This document shows, in pieces, positions 44,531 through 53,464 of a stretch of DNA of 64,000 nt. Below the pieces are notes generated by a model. It was not told where the DNA came from, searched no databases, and was given only the letters and a program-made list of their open reading frames with translations. A program made the translations under genes and the position numbers. The stretch comes from Dyadobacter sandarakinus (lineage in GTDB: Bacteria > Bacteroidota > Bacteroidia > Cytophagales > Spirosomataceae): NCBI RefSeq assembly GCF_016894445.1, contig NZ_CP056775.1, forward strand, positions 2,234,001 to 2,298,000, read 5' to 3'. The first letter of the stretch is position 1. Each line of letters starts with the position of its first letter.

Positions 44531-45631
44531 ATGCACGACTACCGCAATTTTCTTCCGGAGGAACTCGCCGCTGACGCTTCGTTCAGGCGATGGATCCTGT
44601 TCCATGACCCTGTGGAAGAGGCGTTTTGGTTGGAGTGGCTGGAATTGAACGCGGATAAAAATACCCTGGTGGACGAAGCGAAGGCATTACTTACTGCCGC
44701 CACACAGGCATTCGATCAGATATCGGACGAAGAAGTTGCCAATGAGCTATACAGGTTGTCGCACGCCATTGGCACCAAGACGGTCAAGAGGCCTTTTCTG
44801 AGAATTCCGTTCCGTCCGCAATGGTACCACATGGCAGCTTCGGTGCTGATCCTGATGGTGGGTGGATGGTGGCTCAACGGACAAACCGCTACCCGGCAGA
44901 AATCGGAACAATACCGGCAGATCCTCAGCCAAATCAGCGAGCCGCTGATCGAGGTGGAAAATACGGGAGTCAAAGCAAAAGTGATCACCCTGGAAGACGG
45001 CAGCTCCATTTTACTGCAACCCAAAAGCAAGATTACCTATCCCTCGCGCTTTGAAGGTGCGCGCCGCGAGGTGTTCCTGACGGGTGAGGCATTTTTTGAA
45101 GTGGCCAAAAACCCGCATCAGCCTTTTTATGTATACGCAAGTACGCTGGCAACCAAGGTTTTGGGAACCAGCTTCAAGGTGAGTGCTTTTGACGGTGACA
45201 AGGATGTGAAGGTAGTGGTGAAAACGGGCAAGGTTTCCGTGTTTCCGATGACCAAAGAGGATGTTGAAAAACAGCACTCCAATGACAAGCTGGTAGGCAT
45301 GGTGCTTACGCCCAACCAGCAGATCGTGTTCGCTGCCAAGGAATTACGCCTGACGCGCAGCCTGGTTGAAGACCCGAAGTTGTTGGAATTGCCGATTCAG
45401 CGTCAATCGTTTGAATTTAAAGGCACGCCAATTACCGAGGTGTTTGCCACACTTGAAAAATCGTATGGTGTCAAAATCATTTACGATGCCGAGGTAATGC
45501 AGAACTGCTACCTCACCGCTTCCCTCTCCGATGAACCTTTGTTTGAAAAAATAAACCTGATATGCCGCACCATCGGCGCTGAATACGAGCAGCTGGATGC
45601 CAGTATCATTATCACCAGCAAAGGATGTTAA
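44531..45631 (+). CDS. FecR-family anti-sigma factor, second locus
   Basis: A 366-residue inner-membrane anti-sigma protein: cytoplasmic part 1-98, one span at about 100-115 (HMAASVLILMVGGWWL), FecR core at about 150-225 (LEDGSSILLQPKSKITYPSRF, GEAFFEVAKNPHQPFYVYA, VLGTSFKVSAF) and a C-terminal DUF4974/STN-like domain at about 295-365 (GTPITEVFATLEKSYGVKI, CYLTASLSDEPLFEKINLIC). A TTG nine bases upstream is in frame, but the ATG at 44531 is used. It precedes the second STN-bearing susC by 213 bases. Confidence 0.93.
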   Translation: MHDYRNFLPEELAADASFRRWILFHDPVEEAFWLEWLELNADKNTLVDEAKALLTAATQAFDQISDEEVANELYRLSHAIGTKTVKRPFLRIPFRPQWYHMAASVLILMVGGWWLNGQTATRQKSEQYRQILSQISEPLIEVENTGVKAKVITLEDGSSILLQPKSKITYPSRFEGARREVFLTGEAFFEVAKNPHQPFYVYASTLATKVLGTSFKVSAFDGDKDVKVVVKTGKVSVFPMTKEDVEKQHSNDKLVGMVLTPNQQIVFAAKELRLTRSLVEDPKLLELPIQRQSFEFKGTPITEVFATLEKSYGVKIIYDAEVMQNCYLTASLSDEPLFEKINLICRTIGAEYEQLDASIIITSKGC

Positions 45632-45844
45632 CCGTGTACGCTGTCTGTCAATCTCTATCTAAAAACTCAACTTCCGCCTATGACGAGAAATTATTACTGA
45701 TTTCTTCCAACAAAAAAAGAGCCGATGATGCTGCAACATCACCGACCCGCAAAGTCCCCCGAATCGTTCACGTGTAGCGCTGCTGCTCAGACAGTTGGCG
45801 CGGGAACCATTATGCCGAATTTTAACCCGACAAAAATCAAAATT

Positions 45845-48800
45845 ATGTCAAAAGCAGTACAGTTTCACCATGCTTTACAGAAAATCATGCGCATTACTCT
45901 GTATCAAGCCATACTCTCGATTGCAGTGTCCACGTTTGTGCAGGCGCACGACGTACGCGGCCAGAGAGTACTAGAACAAAAAGTATCGTTTCGTTTAGCC
46001 AACACCGAGGTAGACAAGGTTTTGGATCGGATTGAGAGTACTACGAAGGTTAAATTCATGTACAATCCCCAGATCTTCAATAATCAGAAAACTTCCTACA
46101 AATTCCAGGATGAGCCTCTTTCCGAGGTGCTTAACAAAGTGCTTACGCCGCACAAGGTGACGTATGAAGTAGTTCAGGACCGGATTATCCTGCGCCGTGA
46201 AACAGCCACCGAGGCGACACCAGCTTCCAAGGAAGCACCAAAACGCAACGTTTCGGGTGTGGTGACGGACGAATCGGGTCAGGGCCTGCCGGGTGTAAGC
46301 GTACTGGTGAAAGGTACGCAGCGCGGTACTTCCTCGGACAGCGACGGTAAGTATTATATTGATATTCCCGATGGCGAAGTAGCTTCCGCTGTGCTGATTT
46401 TCAGCTTTGTAGGCTATACTTCACAGGAAGTTCCGGTAGGCGCGCAGTCTACCATCTCGGTACAGCTTGCTCCTGAGGCAAAAGCCCTGAACGAAGTAGT
46501 GGTAACAGCCCTTGGTATTTCGAAAGAAAAAAGAGCGCTGGCTTATGCAGTAACAGAAGTAAAGGGTAGTGAATTTACCCAGGCACGCGAAACAAACGTA
46601 GCCAATGCACTGACGGGTAAGATCGCGGGTGTGAATGCAACCGGTATGTCAACCGGCCCCGGCGGATCAAGCCGTATCATTATCCGCGGTAACGGCTCTT
46701 TGAGCGGAAACAACCAGCCTTTGTACGTAATCAATGGTATGCCGATGGACAACAGCGTTCCGGGCGGCGGCAACGCGGCGGATGGTAATGGTAACAATAC
46801 CGACCGTGGCGATGGTATCGGCGGTATCAACCCCGACGATATTGAGTCGATCAGCGTTTTGAAAGGCGGCCCTGCTGCGGCTTTGTACGGTGCACGTGCA
46901 TCCAATGGTGTGATCCTGATCACGACCAAAAAAGGTCGGGCGCAGAAAGGCATCGGTGTGGAGTACAATGGAAACTTTACAGCTGACAACCTTTCGGTTA
47001 TTCCAGACTGGCAGTATGAGTTTGGCCAGGGTGTGGATGGCGTGAAACCAACCACGCAGACACAGGCTAAAAGCTCAGGCCGCCTATCGTACGGTGCAAG
47101 AATGGACGGAACTCCGGTAGTACAGTTTGACGGTCAGCTCCGCCCCTACTCTCCTCAGAAAGACAACCTGAAAAACTTTTACCGCACAGGTACTACCTAT
47201 ACGAACTCGCTTTCTTTTACCGGTGGTAACGAAACCGTGAACTTTCGCTTCGGTCTGAATAACACGAAGTCCAACAGCATCGTACCCAACTCTGATTTTG
47301 CAAGAAGGATCGCCAACCTGAACGTAAATGCGTTTCTGGGCAAAAAACTGAGCGTTGAAGCGGTTGTACAATACAACTTTGAGCAGGGACATAACCGTCC
47401 GAAAGTAGGTTACGCAGATTATAACCCGCACTGGGCAACTTACCTCGTGGCCAATACCGTGGACATCCGCAGCCTTTCACCGGGATACGATGCGGTAACC
47501 GGCAAAGAGATTGAATGGAACCCTGTACCTGCTGCGCCAAACCCTTATTTCGTCATCAATAAATTCAAGAATGATGACCGTAAAAACCGTTTCCTGGGTC
47601 AGGCCAACATCCGCTATGACATTCTTGACAACCTCTTTATCAAGGGTAGTGTAAGCCAGGATTACTACAACTTCAACTACGAGTTTGTGGTGCCTACCAA
47701 CAATGCCTACCAGCCGCTGGGCGTTTACGAAGCCAAGAAAATTTCTTCTTCCGAGACAAACGGCATGGTGACGCTGAATTACAACAAAAACTTCTTTGAA
47801 GACCTGAGCTTTTCAGTACTGGCAGGTGGTAACATGCAGCGCAGCATTTATGACCAGACTGCATTTAACGGTAACGAATTTACCATTCCTTACTTTTACA
47901 GCTTTACCAACTTGGCGACTTCAACAACTACGCCGAGCTACTCCAAAAGCGGTATCAACTCCCTTTTCGGATCGGTGGATTTAGGTTATAAAGGACTGGC
48001 CTACATTACCATGTCAGGGCGGCAGGACTGGTTTTCGGTATTGAATACGGCGAATAACAGCATTTTCTACCCTGCTGTCGGCGGTACCTTCATCCTCTCT
48101 GAAGCCCTGAAACTTCCTTCGGCAGTAAGCTTTGCAAAACTCCGCGGATCATGGGCTCAGGTAGGTGGTGCCAACGTAGCCGCATACCAGATCTATCAAA
48201 GCTATGCAATGGCCCAGGGCGGACACAATGGTCGTCCGGTACAGCAGCTGAGCTCAGCACTTGTGCCTAACCCTGACCTGCGCCCGCTGACTTCCACTAC
48301 TTCGGAGATCGGTCTGGAAGCGCGTTTCCTGAACAACAAACTGGGTCTTGACGTAACATTGTACAACCGTAAGACAACCAATGATATCGTTCAGAGCAAC
48401 ATCGCTTCCTCATCGGGCTATACTTCTGCCCTGCTGAACGTGGGTGAGCTGAGCAACAAGGGTATCGAGCTCCTCATTAACGGAACACCGGTTCAGAAAA
48501 ACAATTTCACATGGGATGTGAGCTACAACATGGCCTACAACAAAAGTGAGATCGTGAAGCTTGCCGAAGGATTGAACAGCCTGAGCATCGGTACCGGTGT
48601 AGGCGGCGGCTTGATCAACAACGTGGTGGGTGGTACTTACGGTGAAGTTTGGGGTTACAAAAAGAAAACAGATGCTGCCGGTAATGTTGTGTTTAACACT
48701 GCCAGCGGGTATGCTGTACGCGGCAACCTTGAAAGACTTGGAAATGGGGTACCTCCTTTGACCATGGGTATCACCAACAACTTCAAGTACAAAAACTTCT

Positions 48801-49279
48801 CTCTGAATGTATTGATCGATGGTAAATTCGGAAGCGTTGTTTACTCCAACATGTACCAGTATGCTTATCGTTTCGGTTTGCCAAAGGAAACTCTGCCAGG
48901 TCGTGAAACCGGCGTGACAGTGACAGGTGTAACGCCGGAAGGCGCTCCTTTTACCAAAACATGGGAGATGAAAGATGTTGATACCTACTATGACAATGAC
49001 AAGAATTACACTGCCATGTTCGTGTTCAACAACGATTTTGTAAAACTGCGTCAGGTAATCCTCAGCTACACGCTGCCTGCCAAGCTGCTGAGCCCGCTGA
49101 AAGTTCAGTCGGCATCGGTATCGCTCGTGGGACGTAACCTGGTGCTGCTTTACAAAGACAAACGCAACAACTACTTCGATCCTGAATCAAGCTACTCCAA
49201 CGGAAACGCACAGGGACTTGAAGCATTCGGCGTACCCAGAACAAGGAGCCTCGGTGTGAACCTGACAGTGAAGTTTTAA
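45845..49279 (+). CDS. SusC-family TonB-dependent receptor with STN domain, second locus
   Basis: A 1144-residue outer membrane receptor: signal region to about 34, STN domain (about 47-117; VSFRLANTEVDKVLDRIES), carboxypeptidase-regulatory-like domain (about 136-215; GLPGVSVLVKGTQRGTSSDS), plug (from about 216; LNEVVVTALGISKEKRALAY) and barrel ending GVNLTVKF. The SusC signature reads SISVLKGGPAAALYGARASN. The frame is open from 45725, but the ATG at 45845 follows ATCAAAATT, shared with the first susC, and starts the transport signal. The gene is co-oriented with susD 22 bases downstream. The ligand is unknown; neighbours suggest an aminosugar-derived compound. Confidence 0.96.
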   Translation: MSKAVQFHHALQKIMRITLYQAILSIAVSTFVQAHDVRGQRVLEQKVSFRLANTEVDKVLDRIESTTKVKFMYNPQIFNNQKTSYKFQDEPLSEVLNKVLTPHKVTYEVVQDRIILRRETATEATPASKEAPKRNVSGVVTDESGQGLPGVSVLVKGTQRGTSSDSDGKYYIDIPDGEVASAVLIFSFVGYTSQEVPVGAQSTISVQLAPEAKALNEVVVTALGISKEKRALAYAVTEVKGSEFTQARETNVANALTGKIAGVNATGMSTGPGGSSRIIIRGNGSLSGNNQPLYVINGMPMDNSVPGGGNAADGNGNNTDRGDGIGGINPDDIESISVLKGGPAAALYGARASNGVILITTKKGRAQKGIGVEYNGNFTADNLSVIPDWQYEFGQGVDGVKPTTQTQAKSSGRLSYGARMDGTPVVQFDGQLRPYSPQKDNLKNFYRTGTTYTNSLSFTGGNETVNFRFGLNNTKSNSIVPNSDFARRIANLNVNAFLGKKLSVEAVVQYNFEQGHNRPKVGYADYNPHWATYLVANTVDIRSLSPGYDAVTGKEIEWNPVPAAPNPYFVINKFKNDDRKNRFLGQANIRYDILDNLFIKGSVSQDYYNFNYEFVVPTNNAYQPLGVYEAKKISSSETNGMVTLNYNKNFFEDLSFSVLAGGNMQRSIYDQTAFNGNEFTIPYFYSFTNLATSTTTPSYSKSGINSLFGSVDLGYKGLAYITMSGRQDWFSVLNTANNSIFYPAVGGTFILSEALKLPSAVSFAKLRGSWAQVGGANVAAYQIYQSYAMAQGGHNGRPVQQLSSALVPNPDLRPLTSTTSEIGLEARFLNNKLGLDVTLYNRKTTNDIVQSNIASSSGYTSALLNVGELSNKGIELLINGTPVQKNNFTWDVSYNMAYNKSEIVKLAEGLNSLSIGTGVGGGLINNVVGGTYGEVWGYKKKTDAAGNVVFNTASGYAVRGNLERLGNGVPPLTMGITNNFKYKNFSLNVLIDGKFGSVVYSNMYQYAYRFGLPKETLPGRETGVTVTGVTPEGAPFTKTWEMKDVDTYYDNDKNYTAMFVFNNDFVKLRQVILSYTLPAKLLSPLKVQSASVSLVGRNLVLLYKDKRNNYFDPESSYSNGNAQGLEAFGVPRTRSLGVNLTVKF

Positions 49280-49301
49280 TCAGCCCAAAATTCCATTGAC
49301 G

Positions 49302-50864
49302 ATGAACAAATTTTTGAAACTATCATATATGGCCGCCATGGCCATCTTCATCTCCTCCTGCGACAACAACTTCGAGGAAATGAACGTGAACCCCAATGCT
49401 TCCACGGAGGTAGTACCGGGTTACCTGTTTACGCGGGCACAGCTCGTGACGGTGAGCAACAACTTTACAGGAGCGGCTTACCTGACAATCGGTGGTTCCA
49501 TGCAGCATTTTGCTACTTACAAGGAAGTACCTGCTGCGGGCGACAAGTACTTCAACTTCGGCTACTCACAGGGCAGCTGGGCACTCTACGGCGGCGATCC
49601 TGCCACGGCCGGCGCGGTGATCGACATCAACCAGGTTATTGATGCGGTGTCTGCCAATCCGATGGACGTTAACAAGCTGTCAGTAGCGCGTATCTGGCGT
49701 GCATACCTCTTTCACCGCCTTACGGATCTGTACGGAGACATTCCGTATTCGGATGCAGGTACTGCGCTGACAGACAAAAACTACACGCCCAAGTACGACG
49801 AGCAGAAGGACATTTATGCCGATATGCTGAAAGAGATCGAAGAATCGGTCAATGCATTCGATGCAGCACAGGCTACTTTCGGCAATGCTGATCTGATTTA
49901 CTCGGGTGATATTACGAAATGGAAAAAATTTGCCTACTCCCTGATGATGCGCCTCGGTATGCGTCTGACACAGGTGGATCCGGCGATGTCGGAAGCGTGG
50001 GTGAAGAAAGCCATCGCAGGTGGTGTGATCGTGGATGATGCTGATATCGCTACAATCGCCTACGTTGACGGATCTATCACGGCGAGCCGGAACTTTATTG
50101 CGGCAGGTTTGATCGGGACAGATTATGTATCGCCGGGCGGCGACAATGTAGAAGGCGGTAAGCTGGCTAAAACTTTAATCGATCACCTGAAAACGACCAA
50201 AGATCCGCGTTTGAACGTGATTTCAGTCGTGTGGACGAAAGCCAATGCAAATTCACCTTACGTAGCAGATACCTCTACTGCATTACAAAAGGGTATGCCC
50301 AATGCTGCATTCAACTCCCTGCCTGCTGACTTCGATACCTACTCGGAGCCCAATCCGAACACAATCCTGAAATACAATGCGCCACTTCTGGTATTTACAA
50401 CTGCTGAATCGCACCTGCTGCTTGCAGAAGCTGCCGTAAGAGGATGGTACTCAGGCGGAAGTGCTGCTTCCGAGTATGAAAAAGCGGTAGTTTCCGGTAT
50501 AAAACAATGGGCATTGTTCGGCACAGGCGGCATTGTTTCCGATGCGAAAATCGCCGCCTACCTGGCTGCTAACCCTTACAAGACAACCGGGACGGTAGCG
50601 CAGCAGATCGAACAGATCTCTACACAAAAGTGGGTAGCACTGTTCCTGGAAGATGAGTACGAAATCTGGTCCAACTGGCGCCGTACTGGATATCCGAACC
50701 TGACTCCTACCAACTATCCTGGTAACCTGACAGGTGGAAAAATCCCTACCCGCTTTGTAATTCCGGATTCGGAAGAGCAGTACAACCAGGCCAACTTTTA
50801 CGAAGCCAGAACACGTCAGGGAGGCACGAACACGCTTTCCAGTACGGTGTGGTGGGATAAGTAA
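49302..50864 (+). CDS. SusD-like nutrient-binding lipoprotein (SusD-like 2 type)
   Basis: A 520-residue surface lipoprotein. The signal peptide ends with the lipobox ISSC (about residues 17-20). Segments such as EEMNVNPNASTEVVPGYLFT, RIWRAYLFHRLTDLYGDIPY, KKFAYSLMMRLGMRLTQVDP and LFLEDEYEIWSNWRRTGYPN are typical of the SusD_RagB/SusD-like_2 group, which differs from the classical SusD in the first locus. It pairs with the receptor encoded 22 bases upstream. A strong terminator follows at 50886. Confidence 0.94.
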   Translation: MNKFLKLSYMAAMAIFISSCDNNFEEMNVNPNASTEVVPGYLFTRAQLVTVSNNFTGAAYLTIGGSMQHFATYKEVPAAGDKYFNFGYSQGSWALYGGDPATAGAVIDINQVIDAVSANPMDVNKLSVARIWRAYLFHRLTDLYGDIPYSDAGTALTDKNYTPKYDEQKDIYADMLKEIEESVNAFDAAQATFGNADLIYSGDITKWKKFAYSLMMRLGMRLTQVDPAMSEAWVKKAIAGGVIVDDADIATIAYVDGSITASRNFIAAGLIGTDYVSPGGDNVEGGKLAKTLIDHLKTTKDPRLNVISVVWTKANANSPYVADTSTALQKGMPNAAFNSLPADFDTYSEPNPNTILKYNAPLLVFTTAESHLLLAEAAVRGWYSGGSAASEYEKAVVSGIKQWALFGTGGIVSDAKIAAYLAANPYKTTGTVAQQIEQISTQKWVALFLEDEYEIWSNWRRTGYPNLTPTNYPGNLTGGKIPTRFVIPDSEEQYNQANFYEARTRQGGTNTLSSTVWWDK

Positions 50865-50885
50865 GATAATTTAGAATGATCCCCG

Positions 50886-50927
50886 ATACGGATTGCAGGT
50901 TTGTCCGGCAATCCGTATTGTTTTTTT
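50886..50927 (+). terminator. Intrinsic terminator after second susD
   Basis: A perfect 11-pair stem (ATACGGATTGC with GCAATCCGTAT), an 11-base loop and TGTTTTTTT. It ends the fecR-susC-susD transcript and separates it from the following amidohydrolase gene. Confidence 0.92.
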
Positions 50928-51034
50928 AACAATGAATTGAAAAAGGAAAGCCTGACCGGGCTGATGCATTTGCAACTGTTGTCTGTATTCCAATTGTGCT
51001 TCTTACGACGCACATCCAACACCTGAACCAAACT

Positions 51035-52306
51035 ATGCGTAAGAAATTCTTTTTAGCCGCAGCCCTCTGCTGCCTTTTCCACTTCTCCGACGCGCAGAAG
51101 TACTCCATCGTCATCAAAGGCGGCACCGTCATTGATCCGAAAAATAACATCAACTCCGTCATGGACGTAGCATTGAAAGGGGATACCGTCATGCTCGTCG
51201 CCAAAAACATTGATCCCAAGGAAGGCCGCCAGGTCGTAAATGCGAAAGGTCTTTACGTAACACCGGGCCTGATCGACATGCACTCCCACAATTTTTATGG
51301 TACCAAAATGGACCAGACATACAGCAATGGACCCAATGCCCTCCCACCCGATGGCTTTACTTTCCGTACCGGTGTAACTACGGTAGTGGATGCCGGCTGT
51401 GCTGGGTGGAAATCCTTTGCCGACTTTAAAAAACAGACCATCGACATCTCAAAAACCCGCGTGCTGGCCTTCCTGAATATTGTGGGCGAAGGAATGCGCG
51501 GCGGGAACTATGAGCAGATTGTGGAAGATATGGATGCGGCCGCCACAGCCAGAGTAGCCAAAGAAAATCCGGATTACATTGTGGGTATCAAACTCGCGCA
51601 CTTCAATGGTCACAACTGGACGCCTACCGATCGGGCCGTAGAAGCTGGCAAGCTGGCCAACATCCCGGTAATGATCGATTTTGGCGGGGCTCAGCCGGTC
51701 CTTTCCATTGAAGAACTATTTATGAATCACCTGCGTCCCGGTGATATTTTCACACATTGCTTTGGCCAGCTCAACGGGCGCGAGCCGATCCTGGACGTAG
51801 CGACGGGCAAGATTAAACCATTTGTATACGAGGCACGCAAAAAAGGTATTTTGTTTGACGTAGGCTATGGTGGCATCAGCTTTGCCTTTTCTCAGGCCAT
51901 TCCAGCAGTAAAAAGCGGATTTTATCCGAATACCATCAGTACTGATATCCATACGGGCAGCATGAACAATGCCATGAAAGACATGCTCAATGTAATGTCC
52001 AAATTCCTGGCGATGGGCATGGACCTCCCTGCGGTCATCAAAGCGAGTACCTGGGCCCCTGCGCAGGCCATTCACCGGGAAGAGCTGGGCAACCTTTCGG
52101 CAGGTTCCCGGGCCGATGTGTCGGTATTGCGGGTACTGGACGGTAAGTTCCAGATGGCCGACACGGGTACTTTCGGTTTTGTCGATTACACGGGTACCCG
52201 GATCACAGGCAAGCAGAAGCTGGAAGCAGAAGTGACGATCCGTGGCGGAAAAGTGGTGTATGACCTGAATGGGATCACCAATCCGCTCGTCTTGTCGCGC
52301 AACTAG
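51035..52306 (+). CDS. Exported amidohydrolase/deacetylase-family metallohydrolase, copy 2
   Basis: A 423-residue paralogue of the protein at 35837, with shared stretches IKGGTVIDPKNN, DGFTFR, PNTISTD and HTGSMN. Signal peptide KKFFLAAALCCLFHFSDAQ. Metal residues are kept (IDMHSHNFYG, GIKLAHF, FTHCFGQ, STDIHTG), and as in copy 1 the strand-5 site has Asp (MIDFGG) instead of the usual His. The frame opens at 50996, but the ATG at 51035 starts the signal peptide. It is followed by the RraA-fold and BASS genes after 135 and 90 bases; no strong terminator is seen between them, although hairpins occur. Confidence 0.88.
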   Translation: MRKKFFLAAALCCLFHFSDAQKYSIVIKGGTVIDPKNNINSVMDVALKGDTVMLVAKNIDPKEGRQVVNAKGLYVTPGLIDMHSHNFYGTKMDQTYSNGPNALPPDGFTFRTGVTTVVDAGCAGWKSFADFKKQTIDISKTRVLAFLNIVGEGMRGGNYEQIVEDMDAAATARVAKENPDYIVGIKLAHFNGHNWTPTDRAVEAGKLANIPVMIDFGGAQPVLSIEELFMNHLRPGDIFTHCFGQLNGREPILDVATGKIKPFVYEARKKGILFDVGYGGISFAFSQAIPAVKSGFYPNTISTDIHTGSMNNAMKDMLNVMSKFLAMGMDLPAVIKASTWAPAQAIHREELGNLSAGSRADVSVLRVLDGKFQMADTGTFGFVDYTGTRITGKQKLEAEVTIRGGKVVYDLNGITNPLVLSRN

Positions 52307-52441
52307 CGGGCGGTGCCGTGGATTTTTGTTATACTAAAAAAGAGGCGGCACCCGCATTTGGCAGCCAACTACCCATGCCGCTTATTGTAAACTATTCCCT
52401 AATTTTAACCACTTACAAGCCGCAAATTACCATACCATTTT

Positions 52442-53374
52442 ATGAGATTACAGTTTCTTGCGTCCCTCGCATTAGCTTCCCTCGCTGCGGGCGCCCCGCG
52501 CTTTGCCGAAGCCCAGACAATTCCCAAGGAAGAACTGATTTTCCTGACATCCGAATGGAAAGGAGAACGTTTCCCGGACGGCCGGCCGAAGGTTTCTGAC
52601 GACCTTGTCCGCCGCGCTAAGGAAATCAACATTGAGGAAGCCTGGGTAGTGCTTAAAAATGAAGGATATAACTGCCAGTTTGAAGGCAACTGGAAAATCG
52701 TGCACGACGATGTGGTGATCGCCGGGCGCGCATTGACGGCCCAGTTTATGCCATCCAGGCCCGACATTGAAAAAAACATCAAGGACCGCGGCTCCAAGCA
52801 GGGCCGTATTGGCAACACCAACTCCTGGCCCATCGACATGCTGAGCAAGGGCGACGTATATGTGGCTGACGGTATGGGTAAAATCGTGGAAGGAACACTG
52901 ATCGGTGACAACCTTGCAAATTCAATTTTTGCCAAGACTGGTAATGGTGTGGTGTTTGATGCCTCGGTACGTGACCTGGACGGACTCTCCAAAATTCCCG
53001 GCTTCAATGCATTTGTCCGTGATTTTGATCCCTCCTACCTGAAAGATGCAGTCGTTACCGGCATCAACACGCCGATCCGCATCGGGCGTGCCGTAGTACT
53101 GCCGGGCGATCTCGTACTGGGTAAGAAAGAGGGTGTGATTTTCATCCCTGCACACATGGTGGAAAAGGTAGTGGTCACGGCAGAGTTCATCGCTTTGCGT
53201 GACAAATTTGGCATTCAGATGCTGAAAGAGGGCAAGTACACGCCTGGCCAGATCGACAGTCAATGGTCTGACGCGCTGAAAAATGATTTTCTGAAATGGC
53301 TTGATAAAAATCCGGGCGAAATTCCAATGAAACGCTCGGAACTTGACGAGTACATGAAGAAACGCACCTGGTAG
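52442..53374 (+). CDS. Exported RraA-fold protein, aldolase residues retained
   Basis: A 310-residue protein with a signal peptide (FLASLALASLAAGAPRFAEA). The RraA/HMG-aldolase-like core spans about 85-245: KIVHDDVVIAGRALTAQFMP, GDVYVADGMGKIVEGTLIGD, GDNLANSIF (155-163), VFDASVRDLDGL (Arg177-Asp178, the aldolase pair) and PGDLVLGKKEGVIFIPAHMV. Members include pyruvate-forming class II aldolases of 4-hydroxy-2-oxo acids as well as RNase E inhibitors; export rules out the latter. An extra N-terminal block and a C-terminal helical tail make it longer than usual (about 160-230). It could split a 2-oxo-3-deoxy acid into pyruvate and an aldehyde. Confidence 0.85.
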   Translation: MRLQFLASLALASLAAGAPRFAEAQTIPKEELIFLTSEWKGERFPDGRPKVSDDLVRRAKEINIEEAWVVLKNEGYNCQFEGNWKIVHDDVVIAGRALTAQFMPSRPDIEKNIKDRGSKQGRIGNTNSWPIDMLSKGDVYVADGMGKIVEGTLIGDNLANSIFAKTGNGVVFDASVRDLDGLSKIPGFNAFVRDFDPSYLKDAVVTGINTPIRIGRAVVLPGDLVLGKKEGVIFIPAHMVEKVVVTAEFIALRDKFGIQMLKEGKYTPGQIDSQWSDALKNDFLKWLDKNPGEIPMKRSELDEYMKKRTW

Positions 53375-53392
53375 CCCTGCCCGGTCCCTTCC

Positions 53393-53428
53393 GGAAAATT
53401 TCTGGGGCGCAGGCCGCAGAAATTTTCC
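53393..53428 (+). other. Hairpin between RraA-fold and BASS genes
   Basis: Arms of 16 bases (GGAAAATTTCTGGGGC and GCCGCAGAAATTTTCC) pair with one mismatch around the loop GCAG. No T-tract follows, so it may stabilise or process the transcript more than terminate it. Confidence 0.6.
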
Positions 53429-53464
53429 CTTCCTGATCCCTGATTGCATTTTAACCACCTTATC

